Part shown: one piece after another, positions 34,809-43,646 of the stretch
Layout of the letters: each line of letters begins with the position of its first letter
How positions within the stretch are numbered: position 1 is the stretch's first letter
Assembly: GCA_019695095.1 (NCBI GenBank)
Contig: JAIBAQ010000003.1
Coordinates: 1 to 64,000 of the forward strand
DNA length: 64,000 nucleotides
Direction of reading: 5' to 3'
Source of the DNA: Candidatus Hydrogenedentota bacterium
GTDB lineage: Bacteria; Hydrogenedentota; Hydrogenedentia; Hydrogenedentales; SLHB01
Program-made: the position numbers and the translations under genes
The notes under the pieces: model-generated
What the model was told of the DNA's origin: nothing
Database searches by the model: none
What the model saw: only the letters and a program-made list of their open reading frames with translations

Positions 34809-36655
34809 TGCTGTTCGTGGACAGGACTGAGAGGAGCGGCTTTGGCGGCGAATTCCAGGGAACGCGCGCGCCACTCCGCCAATGAAGCTACCCCCGTGGC
34901 TTCAATCTCGCGTCCTTGCTCGACCAGACTCTTCGATTCCGACATCAGACGACCGACTTCGGCGAGCAGCCAATCCGCGCGTTCGTGCGTATTGTTCGTT
35001 CCGCCGGAGCCGGTCAAGTACTGCGACTGGTACTCGCCGCATCGATCCAGCGTGGCCTGGAGCACTTCGAGAAACGGTTCGCCCGCTTCCTGTTCCAACA
35101 CACAAAGCGTACGCACAAGACGCGACATCGAAGCCATTGCCGGCACTGCGACTTCTTTTCCCATTTGGCCCTCGTGCCATTTCTGCTCCAAAACTGGGAA
35201 GAGCCTCAGTATCGCAAAGAAGTTCAAGCGGTCCGGTTTTCCACCCTTGATGTCCGCGATCGACTTCATGATCGCCATGAGTTCCGGCGGCAAACCTTCC
35301 TGGAACGCTTTCGTGCCCACAAACGCTTGCGCCTCACGTCGCGCCATGTTGCGCGCCGCCTTCGTAAGCAGATCTCCGCCCGAACCGCTCAGATACATCG
35401 GTTGATGCGTCACGTGCAACGACAGGTCTCCGTCCTTGCCTTCGGGGACGGATATGGGGTTATTCACAGCGTTAGAGCAGACGAGTTGCGTTGCATCGCC
35501 CACGCCAATGGAGACGTCTTGCTCGTCTTTGTTTGCCCAAAGCAGCAACGTCCAGGTATTGCCCACGCGAAAGATATACGCGTCAATGTCCTTCGGCATC
35601 TCCAGAGGACCCACATATTGTGCGGCTCCGAGCCGGTTCACAAGCGCGGTCGTGTACACGTAACCGTCCTGGAATTTTCCTTCGGAGAACAGCAGTCCAG
35701 GCTCCAAGAGGCATAGGCGCGCGCCTCCGGCCAGGTTGCGAGTGCAGTTTTGCACCAACGCCAATCCTGCATCCGTCGAAAGCGGATCGGCGCCGATACC
35801 CATAACGTTGGTGCCGAATCCTTCGTATCCGAGCGACTCCGATGCGGCGCGCAAGCCGCCGAGCGAATCGCACTGCAGCATGTCGTTACGCAGAACAACC
35901 GACGAGGCAAACCGGCCAGCGCCGTTTGCCAGCAGCGTGGCAATTTCCTGCTCATTAGACACCATGGGCATAATGGCCGCACGCGAACCGCCTTTTCGGA
36001 CTGCCTCGGCGATAGCATCGAACGCCACACTGGCCTCCGGTACGGTCACGATCCACGCAGCTACCTTGTCGAGCAGCGTGCGCGCCAGGACCTCGCAACG
36101 TTCGGGGGCATTGGGCAGCTTGCTCGCGTCCACCAGCAGGGATACGAGACATCCGCTCTTTACGGCACGTTCGACCGCTTCTTCGATGTGCTCGATATCT
36201 GCGTTCATGCAGACTTGCCGCGCGGGTATACCCTGGAAAGCCACCAACGCCTTATCGTCTGGCTGCTGAAGATGAACGCCAAGCGGCGCAACGAGTTTTG
36301 CGTTGGGTCTGTCGATACGGCAATAGGCCAAGTCGAATTCCGCAGCCTGACCGTTCACGTTCAGCGCGACGTGCGTTTGAAATTGGCCTCTATCTGGCGG
36401 CGCCCCTTCGACCTGATGCCAATGAGTACCCTGGGCGCGTAACGAGATGGCGGGTAGGTCAACGACAGCAGACTGCCCAGCCGTGCCGGTGAAGGTGACC
36501 TTTCCGGTGATCTTCAGGTCGGACTCTGCATTGGCCTTGATCTGGAGAATCAGCGGATCGTCGACATAAACGAAGGGGATCGGTTGATCGGGCGCTAAGC
36601 TCACCTCAATCGAGGGCGCACCTAGCATCAGCATAAGGGCGGCAAATAGTGTCAT
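34805..36655 (-). CDS. Exported protein of unknown function
   Basis: The 616-residue product starts with a short hydrophobic signal (MTLFAALMLMLGAPSIEVSL). An N-terminal beta-rich region (about 15-130) resembles an immunoglobulin-like or beta-sandwich module. A middle region (about 150-330) alternates strands and helices (for example GCLVSLLVDASKL, RAAIMPMVSNEQE) in a way that suggests a TIM-barrel or hydrolase-like fold, and the C-terminal 200 residues are helical. I recognise no catalytic motif, so no enzyme is named. The start overlaps the upstream MBL-hydrolase gene by ATGA, so the two are translationally coupled. The last codons run into hairpin element A copy 2, whose conserved TAGCGGCGG supplies the stop. 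The original C-terminus may therefore have been different. Confidence 0.62.
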   Translation of the reverse strand: MTLFAALMLMLGAPSIEVSLAPDQPIPFVYVDDPLILQIKANAESDLKITGKVTFTGTAGQSAVVDLPAISLRAQGTHWHQVEGAPPDRGQFQTHVALNVNGQAAEFDLAYCRIDRPNAKLVAPLGVHLQQPDDKALVAFQGIPARQVCMNADIEHIEEAVERAVKSGCLVSLLVDASKLPNAPERCEVLARTLLDKVAAWIVTVPEASVAFDAIAEAVRKGGSRAAIMPMVSNEQEIATLLANGAGRFASSVVLRNDMLQCDSLGGLRAASESLGYEGFGTNVMGIGADPLSTDAGLALVQNCTRNLAGGARLCLLEPGLLFSEGKFQDGYVYTTALVNRLGAAQYVGPLEMPKDIDAYIFRVGNTWTLLLWANKDEQDVSIGVGDATQLVCSNAVNNPISVPEGKDGDLSLHVTHQPMYLSGSGGDLLTKAARNMARREAQAFVGTKAFQEGLPPELMAIMKSIADIKGGKPDRLNFFAILRLFPVLEQKWHEGQMGKEVAVPAMASMSRLVRTLCVLEQEAGEPFLEVLQATLDRCGEYQSQYLTGSGGTNNTHERADWLLAEVGRLMSESKSLVEQGREIEATGVASLAEWRARSLEFAAKAAPLSPVHEQQ

Positions 36656-37266
36656 AGACCCACCAGAAACGGGTTGGTTCGCCGTTCGGTTCCGATCGTT
36701 GTTGCAGGACCGTGTCCGCTGTAAACCACCGTTTCATCTGGAAGCGTCAGCAATTTCGCACTAATGGACTGCAGCAACTGTTGATGACTCCCTCCGGGAA
36801 GGTCTGTGCGGCCTATGGAACCGGCAAACAGCACATCTCCCGCGAGCACAAAACCGTCTCCCACAAGCACAATGTGACCAGGCGAATGACCCGGCGCGAA
36901 ACGAACCTGGAGTTCGATGTCACCTACGCGAACGGAATCACCTTCATCAATTGTACGATTCGGCTCGGGCGACGGCGGAAATGGAACGCCGAACATCATT
37001 CCTTGCTGAGGGACAGCGCGCAGCAACGGCAGTTCGTTCTCATGACAAATCAGTTCCGCGCCAGTCTGCTCCAAAACCTCACCGTTTCCACCGCAATGGT
37101 CGCAATGGCAATGGGTGTTGACCACGGTTCGTACAGTATATCCTTTGATGGCATCGGCAAGTTCCCTCGGAAACTCACCGGGATCTACAATCAACGCTTC
37201 CCCTCCATGGCGAACCACATAACAATTCGTCATGAACGGGGTCATCGGCAATGCAATTATCTCCAC
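36652..37266 (-). CDS. MBL-fold metallo-hydrolase (glyoxalase II-like)
   Basis: The GTG at 37266 is chosen because GGAGGAT lies six to seven bases upstream; another in-frame GTG at 37302 has no such site. The 204-residue product has the metallo-beta-lactamase fold. The metal-binding motif is THCHCDHCGG (HxHxDH), with later ligands in APGHSPGHIV, AGDVLF and YSGHGPATTIG. This single-domain hydroxyacylglutathione-hydrolase-like subfamily cleaves thioesters or related compounds; the exact substrate is unknown. A cysteine takes the place of the usual Gly/Phe between the metal histidines (HCHCDH), which is unusual. It overlaps the downstream gene of unknown function by four bases. Confidence 0.85.
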   Translation of the reverse strand: MEIIALPMTPFMTNCYVVRHGGEALIVDPGEFPRELADAIKGYTVRTVVNTHCHCDHCGGNGEVLEQTGAELICHENELPLLRAVPQQGMMFGVPFPPSPEPNRTIDEGDSVRVGDIELQVRFAPGHSPGHIVLVGDGFVLAGDVLFAGSIGRTDLPGGSHQQLLQSISAKLLTLPDETVVYSGHGPATTIGTERRTNPFLVGL

Positions 37267-37508
37267 GAATATCCTCCAGCTAATGACCGATGCTACGGTC
37301 ACCGCGACACCGAATCAAATCACTCGAATGCGATTCCCGCCGCATGGAGACGGGGACTACCGCAGTATCGTTGCGCGCAGGAATCCGCCTGCGCGAATTT
37401 TCGTCAAATGTGCTCCAAACTCGCTACCAGTATGCATGAAGAAGTACTTCAATTTCCCCAATCGAACTGCCTGTCGGGGCACCCCCTGCGCGTGGTCAAT
37501 GAGAAAGC

Positions 37509-39662
37509 CTACGTGGCGGACTCTCGGCAAGCCTCGTCCAATACCTGCCGAACGACTTGCGCCATGCGATACGCCTCGATCGGTTTGTTTAGATACGCCC
37601 GAATACCCAGGCTTGTTGCTTCCTCCCTTGTCAGGGGTACGCTATAGCCCGTTGCCAATATGATCGGCAGCCCCTTGCGCAGCCGCAGAACCTCCTGGGA
37701 CAATTGCATGCCGGTTAGCTGTGGCATGTTTTGGTCGGTTATCAGCAAATCGAACCGTCTGGGATTCTCTCGGAACAGGCGCAGCGCTTCCTCGCTGTCT
37801 GTGGCCATGACAACCCGATACCCAAAGCGCTCGAGTTGCCGGCACAACAATTCGGCGAGGATTTCCTCGTCATCCACTACCAGTATGCATTCGCTTCTGC
37901 CTGTAAGTTGTTGCTGCTGCGCATGCTCCAGGTTTTCTGGCGCTTTGACTGCCGGTAGCCAAACCTCGAAGACAGATCCCACGCCCAGTTCGCTTTTTAC
38001 GTTCAATATCCCGCCGTGCGCGCGCACAATTCCGTGTACGGTAGAGAGGCCTAAACCGGAGCCTTTTCCCATTTCCTTCGTCGTAAAGAACGGGTCGAAA
38101 ATACGCTCAAGATTGTTGCTGTCTATACCGATCCCCGTGTCTTTCACTGCGAGTACCACGTGCTGTCCTTCCTGAAGATCCGGGATTCCGTGAGACGACC
38201 CCGCTTGGACCGTGATAAGCCGCGTCGACAATTCGATTTGTCCTTTTCCGTCTACCATTGCCTGATACGCGTTCGTGCAGAGATTGACGATGACCTGCTG
38301 TAACTGGGAGATGTCCGCGAATACGTACCCGTCCTGTCCACCTAGCACTTCCTTGATTTCGACCGACGCGGGGATTAGGGCGCGTAGCAGTGTCAGCGCT
38401 TCGTGCGCAACGGCATCGATATGTGCATGAACACGGCGTTCTTCCATCTGTCTGCTGAACGTTAATAGCTGCCGTACGAGGGCAGTCGCGCGTGACGATG
38501 CCTGCAGCACCTTCTTAACGTCTGCGTACGCCTCCATATTGGGCTCCAATTCCTGCAATGCCATCTCCGCATATCCCATGACAGCGGCTAAGATATTGTT
38601 GAAATCGTGGGCGATCCCGCCCGCCAAGGTTCCGATGGCTTCCAGCTTTTGCGCCTGCTGCAATTGACGTTCCAGCGCGACCTCGGCCGTCACGTCGCGC
38701 GTCACGGAAACGAAGTGTGCCAAGCGGCCTTCGGAATCGCGCACCGGCGAAATGGTGGCATTCCATTCGTACAGCGAATTGTCCTTTCGCTTGTTCACAA
38801 AACGCCCATGCCAGAGGTCGCCTTTCCTCAAGGACTCCCACATTGCGCCGTAGAAGCGCTCGTCCTGCTTGCCGCTCTTGAGCAGAGATGTGGACATCCC
38901 CACGGCTTCTTCAGGCGCATATCCAGTGATTTGAGAGAATGCAGGATTGGCATATTCGATCTTGCCCTCCAAGTCCGTCATGAAGACGGCCTCCGCGGCA
39001 TTTTCTATGGCCGTTATGAGCATCGCGCGTTCCACTTCGGCCTTCTTCCGCTGAGTCATATCTCTACCCACGCAGAGCACTTGCAGAACGTCGCCTTTAT
39101 CGTCGAGCACCGGAACGCAATCGAAGAAATAGGTGTGCTCTTGTCCGCCCAATATCAGTACGCATTCCTTTTGCTGCCGCGTGTGCCTCGCATACGTGTC
39201 TTCGAGCAGAGGCGACACCGCGGCGGACACTTCCGGTTTCAGTACATCTTCGCTTCGTTTTCCAAGGATTGCCGAATCCGACTTGCCTATCACCGAACGT
39301 GCCACGGCGTTCACGACTTGGATTCGTCGCTCTGCGTCGAGCATTAGAAACGCGTAGGGGAACTGATCGACACATGTCCTGAAACGCTGTTCGCTCAGTG
39401 ACAACTTGTCGTGCGCCCGCTGCATCGACGATGTGTCCCAGTAGACCATCAGCAAAACCAGCAGCGATGTAAACACGACGAAAGCAAGGCCTTTAACGGT
39501 CTGCATCATCGCTACAAACTCAGTGTCGTTTCCCCACGCCAGGAGGATTCGATCCGAGAAGACAATCCATAGGCTGGCTGCCAGCGCATAGAGCAGAGCG
39601 ATTCGCAGGGCGCGTTGTGCGGGGGTCGGGGGTGAAGGAGTTCGTTCGGCACGCACGATCAT
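37509..39662 (-). CDS. Membrane hybrid histidine kinase (2 TM - PAS - PAS - HisKA - HATPase - REC)
   Basis: The ATG at 39662 follows AGGAAGGA closely; an upstream in-frame GTG lacks a site. The 717-residue product has two transmembrane helices at about 22-42 and 57-80, with a very short outer loop, so it probably senses something within the membrane or cytoplasm. Two PAS domains follow: PAS1, about 90-215, starting FRTCVDQFPYAFLMLDAE; PAS2, about 220-340, starting AIENAAEAVFMTDLEG. The HisKA helix has GGIAHDFNNILAAVMGYAEM, and the HATPase has VNLCTNAYQAM and GSGLGLSTVHGIV. The C-terminal receiver (about 595-710) has ILVVDDEEI, LLITDQNMPQLTG and YLNKPIEAY. It is transcribed alone. The internal receiver implies a phosphorelay, but no partner is adjacent. 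Confidence 0.9.
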   Translation of the reverse strand: MIVRAERTPSPPTPAQRALRIALLYALAASLWIVFSDRILLAWGNDTEFVAMMQTVKGLAFVVFTSLLVLLMVYWDTSSMQRAHDKLSLSEQRFRTCVDQFPYAFLMLDAERRIQVVNAVARSVIGKSDSAILGKRSEDVLKPEVSAAVSPLLEDTYARHTRQQKECVLILGGQEHTYFFDCVPVLDDKGDVLQVLCVGRDMTQRKKAEVERAMLITAIENAAEAVFMTDLEGKIEYANPAFSQITGYAPEEAVGMSTSLLKSGKQDERFYGAMWESLRKGDLWHGRFVNKRKDNSLYEWNATISPVRDSEGRLAHFVSVTRDVTAEVALERQLQQAQKLEAIGTLAGGIAHDFNNILAAVMGYAEMALQELEPNMEAYADVKKVLQASSRATALVRQLLTFSRQMEERRVHAHIDAVAHEALTLLRALIPASVEIKEVLGGQDGYVFADISQLQQVIVNLCTNAYQAMVDGKGQIELSTRLITVQAGSSHGIPDLQEGQHVVLAVKDTGIGIDSNNLERIFDPFFTTKEMGKGSGLGLSTVHGIVRAHGGILNVKSELGVGSVFEVWLPAVKAPENLEHAQQQQLTGRSECILVVDDEEILAELLCRQLERFGYRVVMATDSEEALRLFRENPRRFDLLITDQNMPQLTGMQLSQEVLRLRKGLPIILATGYSVPLTREEATSLGIRAYLNKPIEAYRMAQVVRQVLDEACRESAT

Positions 39663-40070
39663 TCGTCCTTCCTGGAGCGGAACCACATGGGGAACGACCC
39701 TGGTGCTGCATTCCAGGAGCCGTGAATCTAGACGACCTTACAGCAACTTCACCTCATAGTCTTCTATGCAGTACGTGTATTTGTCAATATTAGCGCCATT
39801 CTCAGGCAGTCAAGCGCGAATTGGGTGGCAGCAGTTTCGGCGGAACTTGACCGACTTTCAGACTGGGGGAGTGGCGCATCGGCAACCACTCATTGAATGC
39901 AGCCCGTGACGTTCTTATCCGGATTTCTCGCGAACACATACGGACTTGTCTCGTAACCAGTGTGTTCACGAGACTTACGGCAAAACAGCATGATTCTGTT
40001 TGGGGTAAAGTGCTCCCCGATACCAGTGCGAGTCAGTGGGACGTAGAGTTCTCGGTAGCGTCGTCTGCCG
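39663..40070. other. Intergenic region with a decayed family B repeat
   Basis: This 408-bp gap lies upstream of the hybrid kinase and downstream of the GHMP kinase. A consensus -35, TTGACA, on the minus strand (39787-39782) stands 15 bp from TAGAAG (39766-39761), a weak promoter candidate for the kinase. A family B repeat occupies 39921-39975. No other gene-like content was found. Confidence 0.4.
39921..39975. repeat. Inverted-repeat element, family B, copy 2 (degenerate)
   Basis: GGATTTCTCGCGAACAC (39921-39937) matches the left arm of the copy at 16280 with one change in the shared 15 bases. The facing arm near 39962 (GTGTTCACGAGACTTA) has diverged from the expected GTGTTCGCGAGAAATCC. The enclosed segment is only about 24 bp. 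Confidence 0.55.
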
Positions 40071-41120
40071 TTACCGTTCCTCGACTTCCCACCTTCGCAA
40101 TCCCATGCGAGAAAGGTAGGTGGGAATGACTTGGTACTTGGGATCGAGTGTGGGCAGGGACTCTATGAACGAGCGCTTGCGTTCGCCTTCCGCCCCAAAG
40201 AGGATAGTCAGACTTCCACCTTCGCCGCCCGCGCCATTAACTTTCCAACCCACGGCCGAATGCTGCCTGGCCAAATCGATGACGGCTTCGGCATCCGCCG
40301 ACACCAGTTTGGGATGCAGGGCTGCCTGGGCTTTGGTATTGGCGATCATGCACGACCCCAGAGCGTCGAAGTCCCCTTTGAACAGCGCATCCTTGCCCGC
40401 GTGCGCTGCCGCTCGCAGAGGAGTGAGCGCGGACTTGTCGGCGCCTTCTTGATCCAAGCGTTGAATGACTTGGCCATGCACGTCGCTGGAAGAATGAGAG
40501 TGTCCCAAGAACACGAGAACCAAGCGGCGCTCCAACTCCCACCATACTGAATTCGGTACCGAGATCTGCGATACCGACGCGTACGGATACTGAAACATCT
40601 CGATGAAACAGATGCCACCGTACGCGCTGCACAACTGATCTTGAATGCCGCATTGCAATCCAAGTTTCTGTGTTTCGACTTTGTGGGCGAGCGCGGCGAT
40701 TTCGTGCGGCGTGCGTTGTCCCGGCGTGAGAAGATCCAACGCGCCAAGTAAGGCCACGGTTACCGCCGCCGAAGTCCCTGTCGAAGCGCCCGCGGGTGCT
40801 GCGCTATATAGATTCACTTCAAAACTCAAGGACTTCGGCAGTTCCATGATATCGATGGATGCCTCAATCAGCGGATGACGGTCGTAGCGAATTCGCGCCG
40901 GGTCAATGGTGTACCGGTCACCGAAGTTCTCCGCGTTTATTGTGATGCGATTTTCGGGGTTGCCGTCTTCGGTTACATAGATCTGCACTTCCGCGTACGG
41001 ATAGACGCCGATATTGAACACGGCCCCTTTTTCTGCAAACCACGTATCCGTCCAACCGCCCAAATCGCATACCCGAATGGGCGCCATTGCATTGATGACT
41101 CTACGCCGGTGCTCGGCCAT
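40071..41120 (-). CDS. GHMP-family sugar kinase
   Basis: The ATG at 41120 gives a 349-residue product; a longer frame overlaps the sialidase gene. The N-terminus reads APIRVCDLGGWTDTWFAEKG, close to the R-[IVL]-D-[FL]-x-GGWTDT start of heptose- and fucose-type GHMP kinases. The nucleotide-binding motif 2 is present as SAAPAGASTGTSAAVTVAL, where the usual GLGSSSA is replaced by GASTGTSA. Motif 3 is NGAGGEGGSLTIL near the C-terminus. These kinases phosphorylate a sugar or sugar phosphate, often at C1; the closest visible resemblance is to D-glycero-D-manno-heptose 7-phosphate kinases. It lies 28 bp after the exported sialidase gene on the same strand, so it may phosphorylate a sugar released by that enzyme, which is inference. 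Confidence 0.8.
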   Translation of the reverse strand: MAEHRRRVINAMAPIRVCDLGGWTDTWFAEKGAVFNIGVYPYAEVQIYVTEDGNPENRITINAENFGDRYTIDPARIRYDRHPLIEASIDIMELPKSLSFEVNLYSAAPAGASTGTSAAVTVALLGALDLLTPGQRTPHEIAALAHKVETQKLGLQCGIQDQLCSAYGGICFIEMFQYPYASVSQISVPNSVWWELERRLVLVFLGHSHSSSDVHGQVIQRLDQEGADKSALTPLRAAAHAGKDALFKGDFDALGSCMIANTKAQAALHPKLVSADAEAVIDLARQHSAVGWKVNGAGGEGGSLTILFGAEGERKRSFIESLPTLDPKYQVIPTYLSRMGLRRWEVEER

Positions 41121-41148
41121 ACCTGTAATCCTTCCCGTGCGCCTGGCA

Positions 41149-42231
41149 TTACCACGTAAGCCATTCGATGCCTTGTTTCGTTGCCTTGAACTTCCGCGCG
41201 CGGATGCTGGAACCCTCTCCCTCTTCGTAGTAGACAATCAGGATAGAGCCGTCCTTCAATGCCACCATGCTGGGATATGCCCCGTGATGCTCTTCATCGA
41301 CCACCACGTTATCGCTCCACGTTTTGCACTCATCCAGAGAGAAGTGAAGACTTGTCTTTGGCAGGCGGTGTGCACAAAGAATGATGTCGTCTGGAGTTCG
41401 GTACAGGTACGGGCAATGTCCGGAGTATCCCATTGGCTCCGAGACGCTCCACGTTTGCCCGCCGTCTTTGGAAATCGAATACCGCATACTCTCCGAAGAT
41501 GTGCGCTGCGCGGCATAGAGGCTTCCGTCTTTCAACTCGATGACGTCGGTTTCCGCATCCAGACGCAGTCCCCCGTTTGGGATGTCCACCGGCGGACTCC
41601 AAGTCTTTCCCTTGTCCTTCGAGATGATGACAGCGCCAAAGGCGTCATCGCCCGTCTCGTCGTAGAGCCCCAGAATAAGGTCCCCATTCTTCAACTCGCG
41701 AATGGGCGAACTGCAGTAGTAGGAGCTGATGAGCCGTGCTTCCGACCAGGTTTTCCCGTTGTCCGCCGACTCCACCATCCAACTGCCAATTCCACGGTAA
41801 CCTTTTTCACCCTTATGACGGAGCGTGAAGAAATTGCACAAGATTCTTCCGTCGCTGAGTTGCACGATTGACGGATCTCGATCATCGTCTGGACCGTCGA
41901 ACAAGGTCTCCGCGGGCGTCCACGTCTTGCCTTCATCGGATGAGAAACACATGCTCACGCGACCACCTTTTGGGTGTTCCGCGTCGGGCAGCGACACGTG
42001 CGTCCAGCCCGCGTAAAAAACGCTCATCAACCTGCCATCTTGAAGTCGGCACACATCGGGGAAGGCTTCATACGCTCCAGCACCGGCATCCGAGCAAACG
42101 TAGACGAAATTCCGGCCGGCCTCCATCGCGACAGGCGCCTCCTTGGATTGCGCAGCTTCCTGAGCCGCTGCGATGCTCCCGGAAACTACGGCAAAAGCGA
42201 TCAGAACTTGACGTATGAGTTGCTCGCGCAT
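41149..42231 (-). CDS. Exported sialidase-like BNR/Asp-box protein
   Basis: The ATG at 42231 follows GGGGGGAGG and opens a signal peptide (REQLIRQVLIAFAVVSGSIAAA). The 360-residue product is a six-bladed propeller of the exo-alpha-sialidase superfamily. Asp-box motifs (S-x-D-x-G-x-T-W) appear four times: SSDEGKTW, SADNGKTW, SKDKGKTW and SKDGGQTW, plus the weaker SLDECKTW. An early FPDVCRLQDGRLMSVFYAG blade and RDPSIVQLSDGRILCNFF fit the bacterial sialidase-like group. Not all BNR proteins cleave sialic acid, and the catalytic Tyr/Glu and Arg triad was not traced with certainty. The adjoining kinase gene suggests use of the released sugar. Confidence 0.82.
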   Translation of the reverse strand: MREQLIRQVLIAFAVVSGSIAAAQEAAQSKEAPVAMEAGRNFVYVCSDAGAGAYEAFPDVCRLQDGRLMSVFYAGWTHVSLPDAEHPKGGRVSMCFSSDEGKTWTPAETLFDGPDDDRDPSIVQLSDGRILCNFFTLRHKGEKGYRGIGSWMVESADNGKTWSEARLISSYYCSSPIRELKNGDLILGLYDETGDDAFGAVIISKDKGKTWSPPVDIPNGGLRLDAETDVIELKDGSLYAAQRTSSESMRYSISKDGGQTWSVSEPMGYSGHCPYLYRTPDDIILCAHRLPKTSLHFSLDECKTWSDNVVVDEEHHGAYPSMVALKDGSILIVYYEEGEGSSIRARKFKATKQGIEWLTW

Positions 42232-42308
42232 GGCGGCCTCCCCCCTGGTTGTCCTTCTGCAGTGCGTCAAACGAATCATACCACTATGCCAACCGGCTCA
42301 AGCCAAGT

Positions 42309-42467
42309 CTAGCGGAGTGACTCATACCGATGGCATCTTATCTTTCGGAAAACAGGGACAGACACGTCTCCGCTTCGCTGCGCTTGTGTCAGTCCCTGTT
42401 TTCCGCCGCTATTGGATCTTCCTTGGGTCAACCAATATGTTGCCTTAATTACGATTCGCTGCACTAG
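42309..42467 (+). repeat. Short hairpin element, family A, copy 3 (most complete)
   Basis: This 159-bp element has a core palindrome at 42346-42405 with 20-bp arms broken by a single A-A mismatch (CGGAAAACAGGGAC and GACAC facing GTGTC and GTCCCTGTTTTCCG). The ends are imperfect inverted repeats of about 18 bp, matching at 13 positions: CTAGCGGAGTGACTCATA at the left, and CTAGTGCAGCGAATCGTA read from the right. Direct repeats CTAGCGG occur at both ends (42309-42315 and 42464-42470). The right end contains the stop codon of the panE-like gene. Confidence 0.78.
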
Positions 42468-43420
42468 CGGGACTTCGAGACTCCAAGGGCATGCTCCCGC
42501 GCATGGACAAGCCGGGTAAGCAGGGCGTTGGTGGGGCAGTGAATGCCAAGTCCGGCGGCGTAACGAACGATTGCACCGTTGAGCGCATCGATTTCGGTGC
42601 GTCTCTTGTGAACGAAATCGGCGCGCATGCTTGCATAGTGCGCGGCAGTCGGCGGAATCAGCGTGTGGAAGAGCAGGTCGATGTACTCCTCCGCCGTGGA
42701 AGGGGCCAGCGGAACCCCCATTTTGTGCCCCACCGCGTATAGCTCATTGACGATTTCTCGCATGATTGTGCGCGTATGCTCGGTCTCGAGCAACGCGCCA
42801 TATGGGACATCCAGCATCGCAGACAAGGGATTTAGCGCGCAGTTGTACGCGACTTTTCCCCACAGTACCGTCGAGATTGCGTCGGTGTACACCGTGGGCA
42901 GACCGGCGGCATCCATTGCTGCGACAATCTCACGCACACGGTCCTCCGGCGTTTCGTGAGAGTAGACGCCCAGCGCCGTAGGATTGGCGATAACCGTCAC
43001 CTCCACCCATCCAGGTTCCTTCACGACGACTCCGTATATTGCCCTCGCCCCCACCGTCCGGCGCCAACCCACCGACTCGGCGATGACTTCCGCATTGCCC
43101 AGTCCATTCTGGTAGGAACATACCAGGGTGGACTCGGAAACCAGCGGCAGGATGGCCTCAACGGCGGCATGTGTGTCGTACGCTTTCACTGTGATCAGAA
43201 TGAGGTCGTAGGGCGTGTCCGTCTTTGAGGGCGGTTGCGTACGCGCATCGATTCCCCGAATCTGATGCTCGCCCCAAATACCCGTAATGCGAAGGCCACT
43301 GCCGCGCACGTTGTCCATGTGAGCGCCTCGGCCCACAAGGGTGACGTCGTGTCCGGCTTTTGCCATGAAGCCGCCGACCACACTGCCGATGGCGCCCGCC
43401 CCCATCACGAGAATTCGCAT
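42464..43420 (-). CDS. Ketopantoate reductase family protein (PanE/ApbA)
   Basis: The ATG at 43420 has GGAG five bases upstream. The 318-residue product has an N-terminal Rossmann domain with the NADP(H) motif ILVMGAGAIGSVVGGFMAKAG (about 3-23) and a C-terminal 6-phosphogluconate-dehydrogenase-like helical domain. The family motifs are visible as VTVKAYDT, YQNGLGNAEVIAE, VLWGKVAYNCALNPLSAMLD (with the catalytic lysine in GKVAYN) and LHFHTLIPPTAAHYASMRAD-like spacing before EIDALNGAIVRYA. Ketopantoate reductase makes pantoate for coenzyme A; many paralogues reduce other 2-keto acids. Without pan genes nearby I do not assign panE firmly. The TAG stop lies in the end of hairpin element A copy 3. 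Confidence 0.86.
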   Translation of the reverse strand: MRILVMGAGAIGSVVGGFMAKAGHDVTLVGRGAHMDNVRGSGLRITGIWGEHQIRGIDARTQPPSKTDTPYDLILITVKAYDTHAAVEAILPLVSESTLVCSYQNGLGNAEVIAESVGWRRTVGARAIYGVVVKEPGWVEVTVIANPTALGVYSHETPEDRVREIVAAMDAAGLPTVYTDAISTVLWGKVAYNCALNPLSAMLDVPYGALLETEHTRTIMREIVNELYAVGHKMGVPLAPSTAEEYIDLLFHTLIPPTAAHYASMRADFVHKRRTEIDALNGAIVRYAAGLGIHCPTNALLTRLVHAREHALGVSKSR

Positions 43421-43646
43421 ACTGCTCCAGTCTACATGCCGCATTCATGCGGCGTCTTCCAGCACGATACGAGTACTCCTCCCGACTGGTCAAGCAGGGA
43501 CGCAATCTGGCGGGGGCATTTATGGCGAATTGGCTTTAGGGCTTCGTATGGCCTCGACCGGGTTTGCCAATCTATACAGCACAAGTCATAGGCCGGGCCC
43601 GGCCCTTCGAAGGAACCGAACCCGGCTTGTCGTCATCGTCAATCCG

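Noticed and set aside
43591-43604. GGCCGGGCCCGGCC palindrome 3' of the EF-hand gene as a terminator
   Set aside because: It has no loop and no T-run, and is 40 bp past the stop; it may simply be GC-rich sequence.
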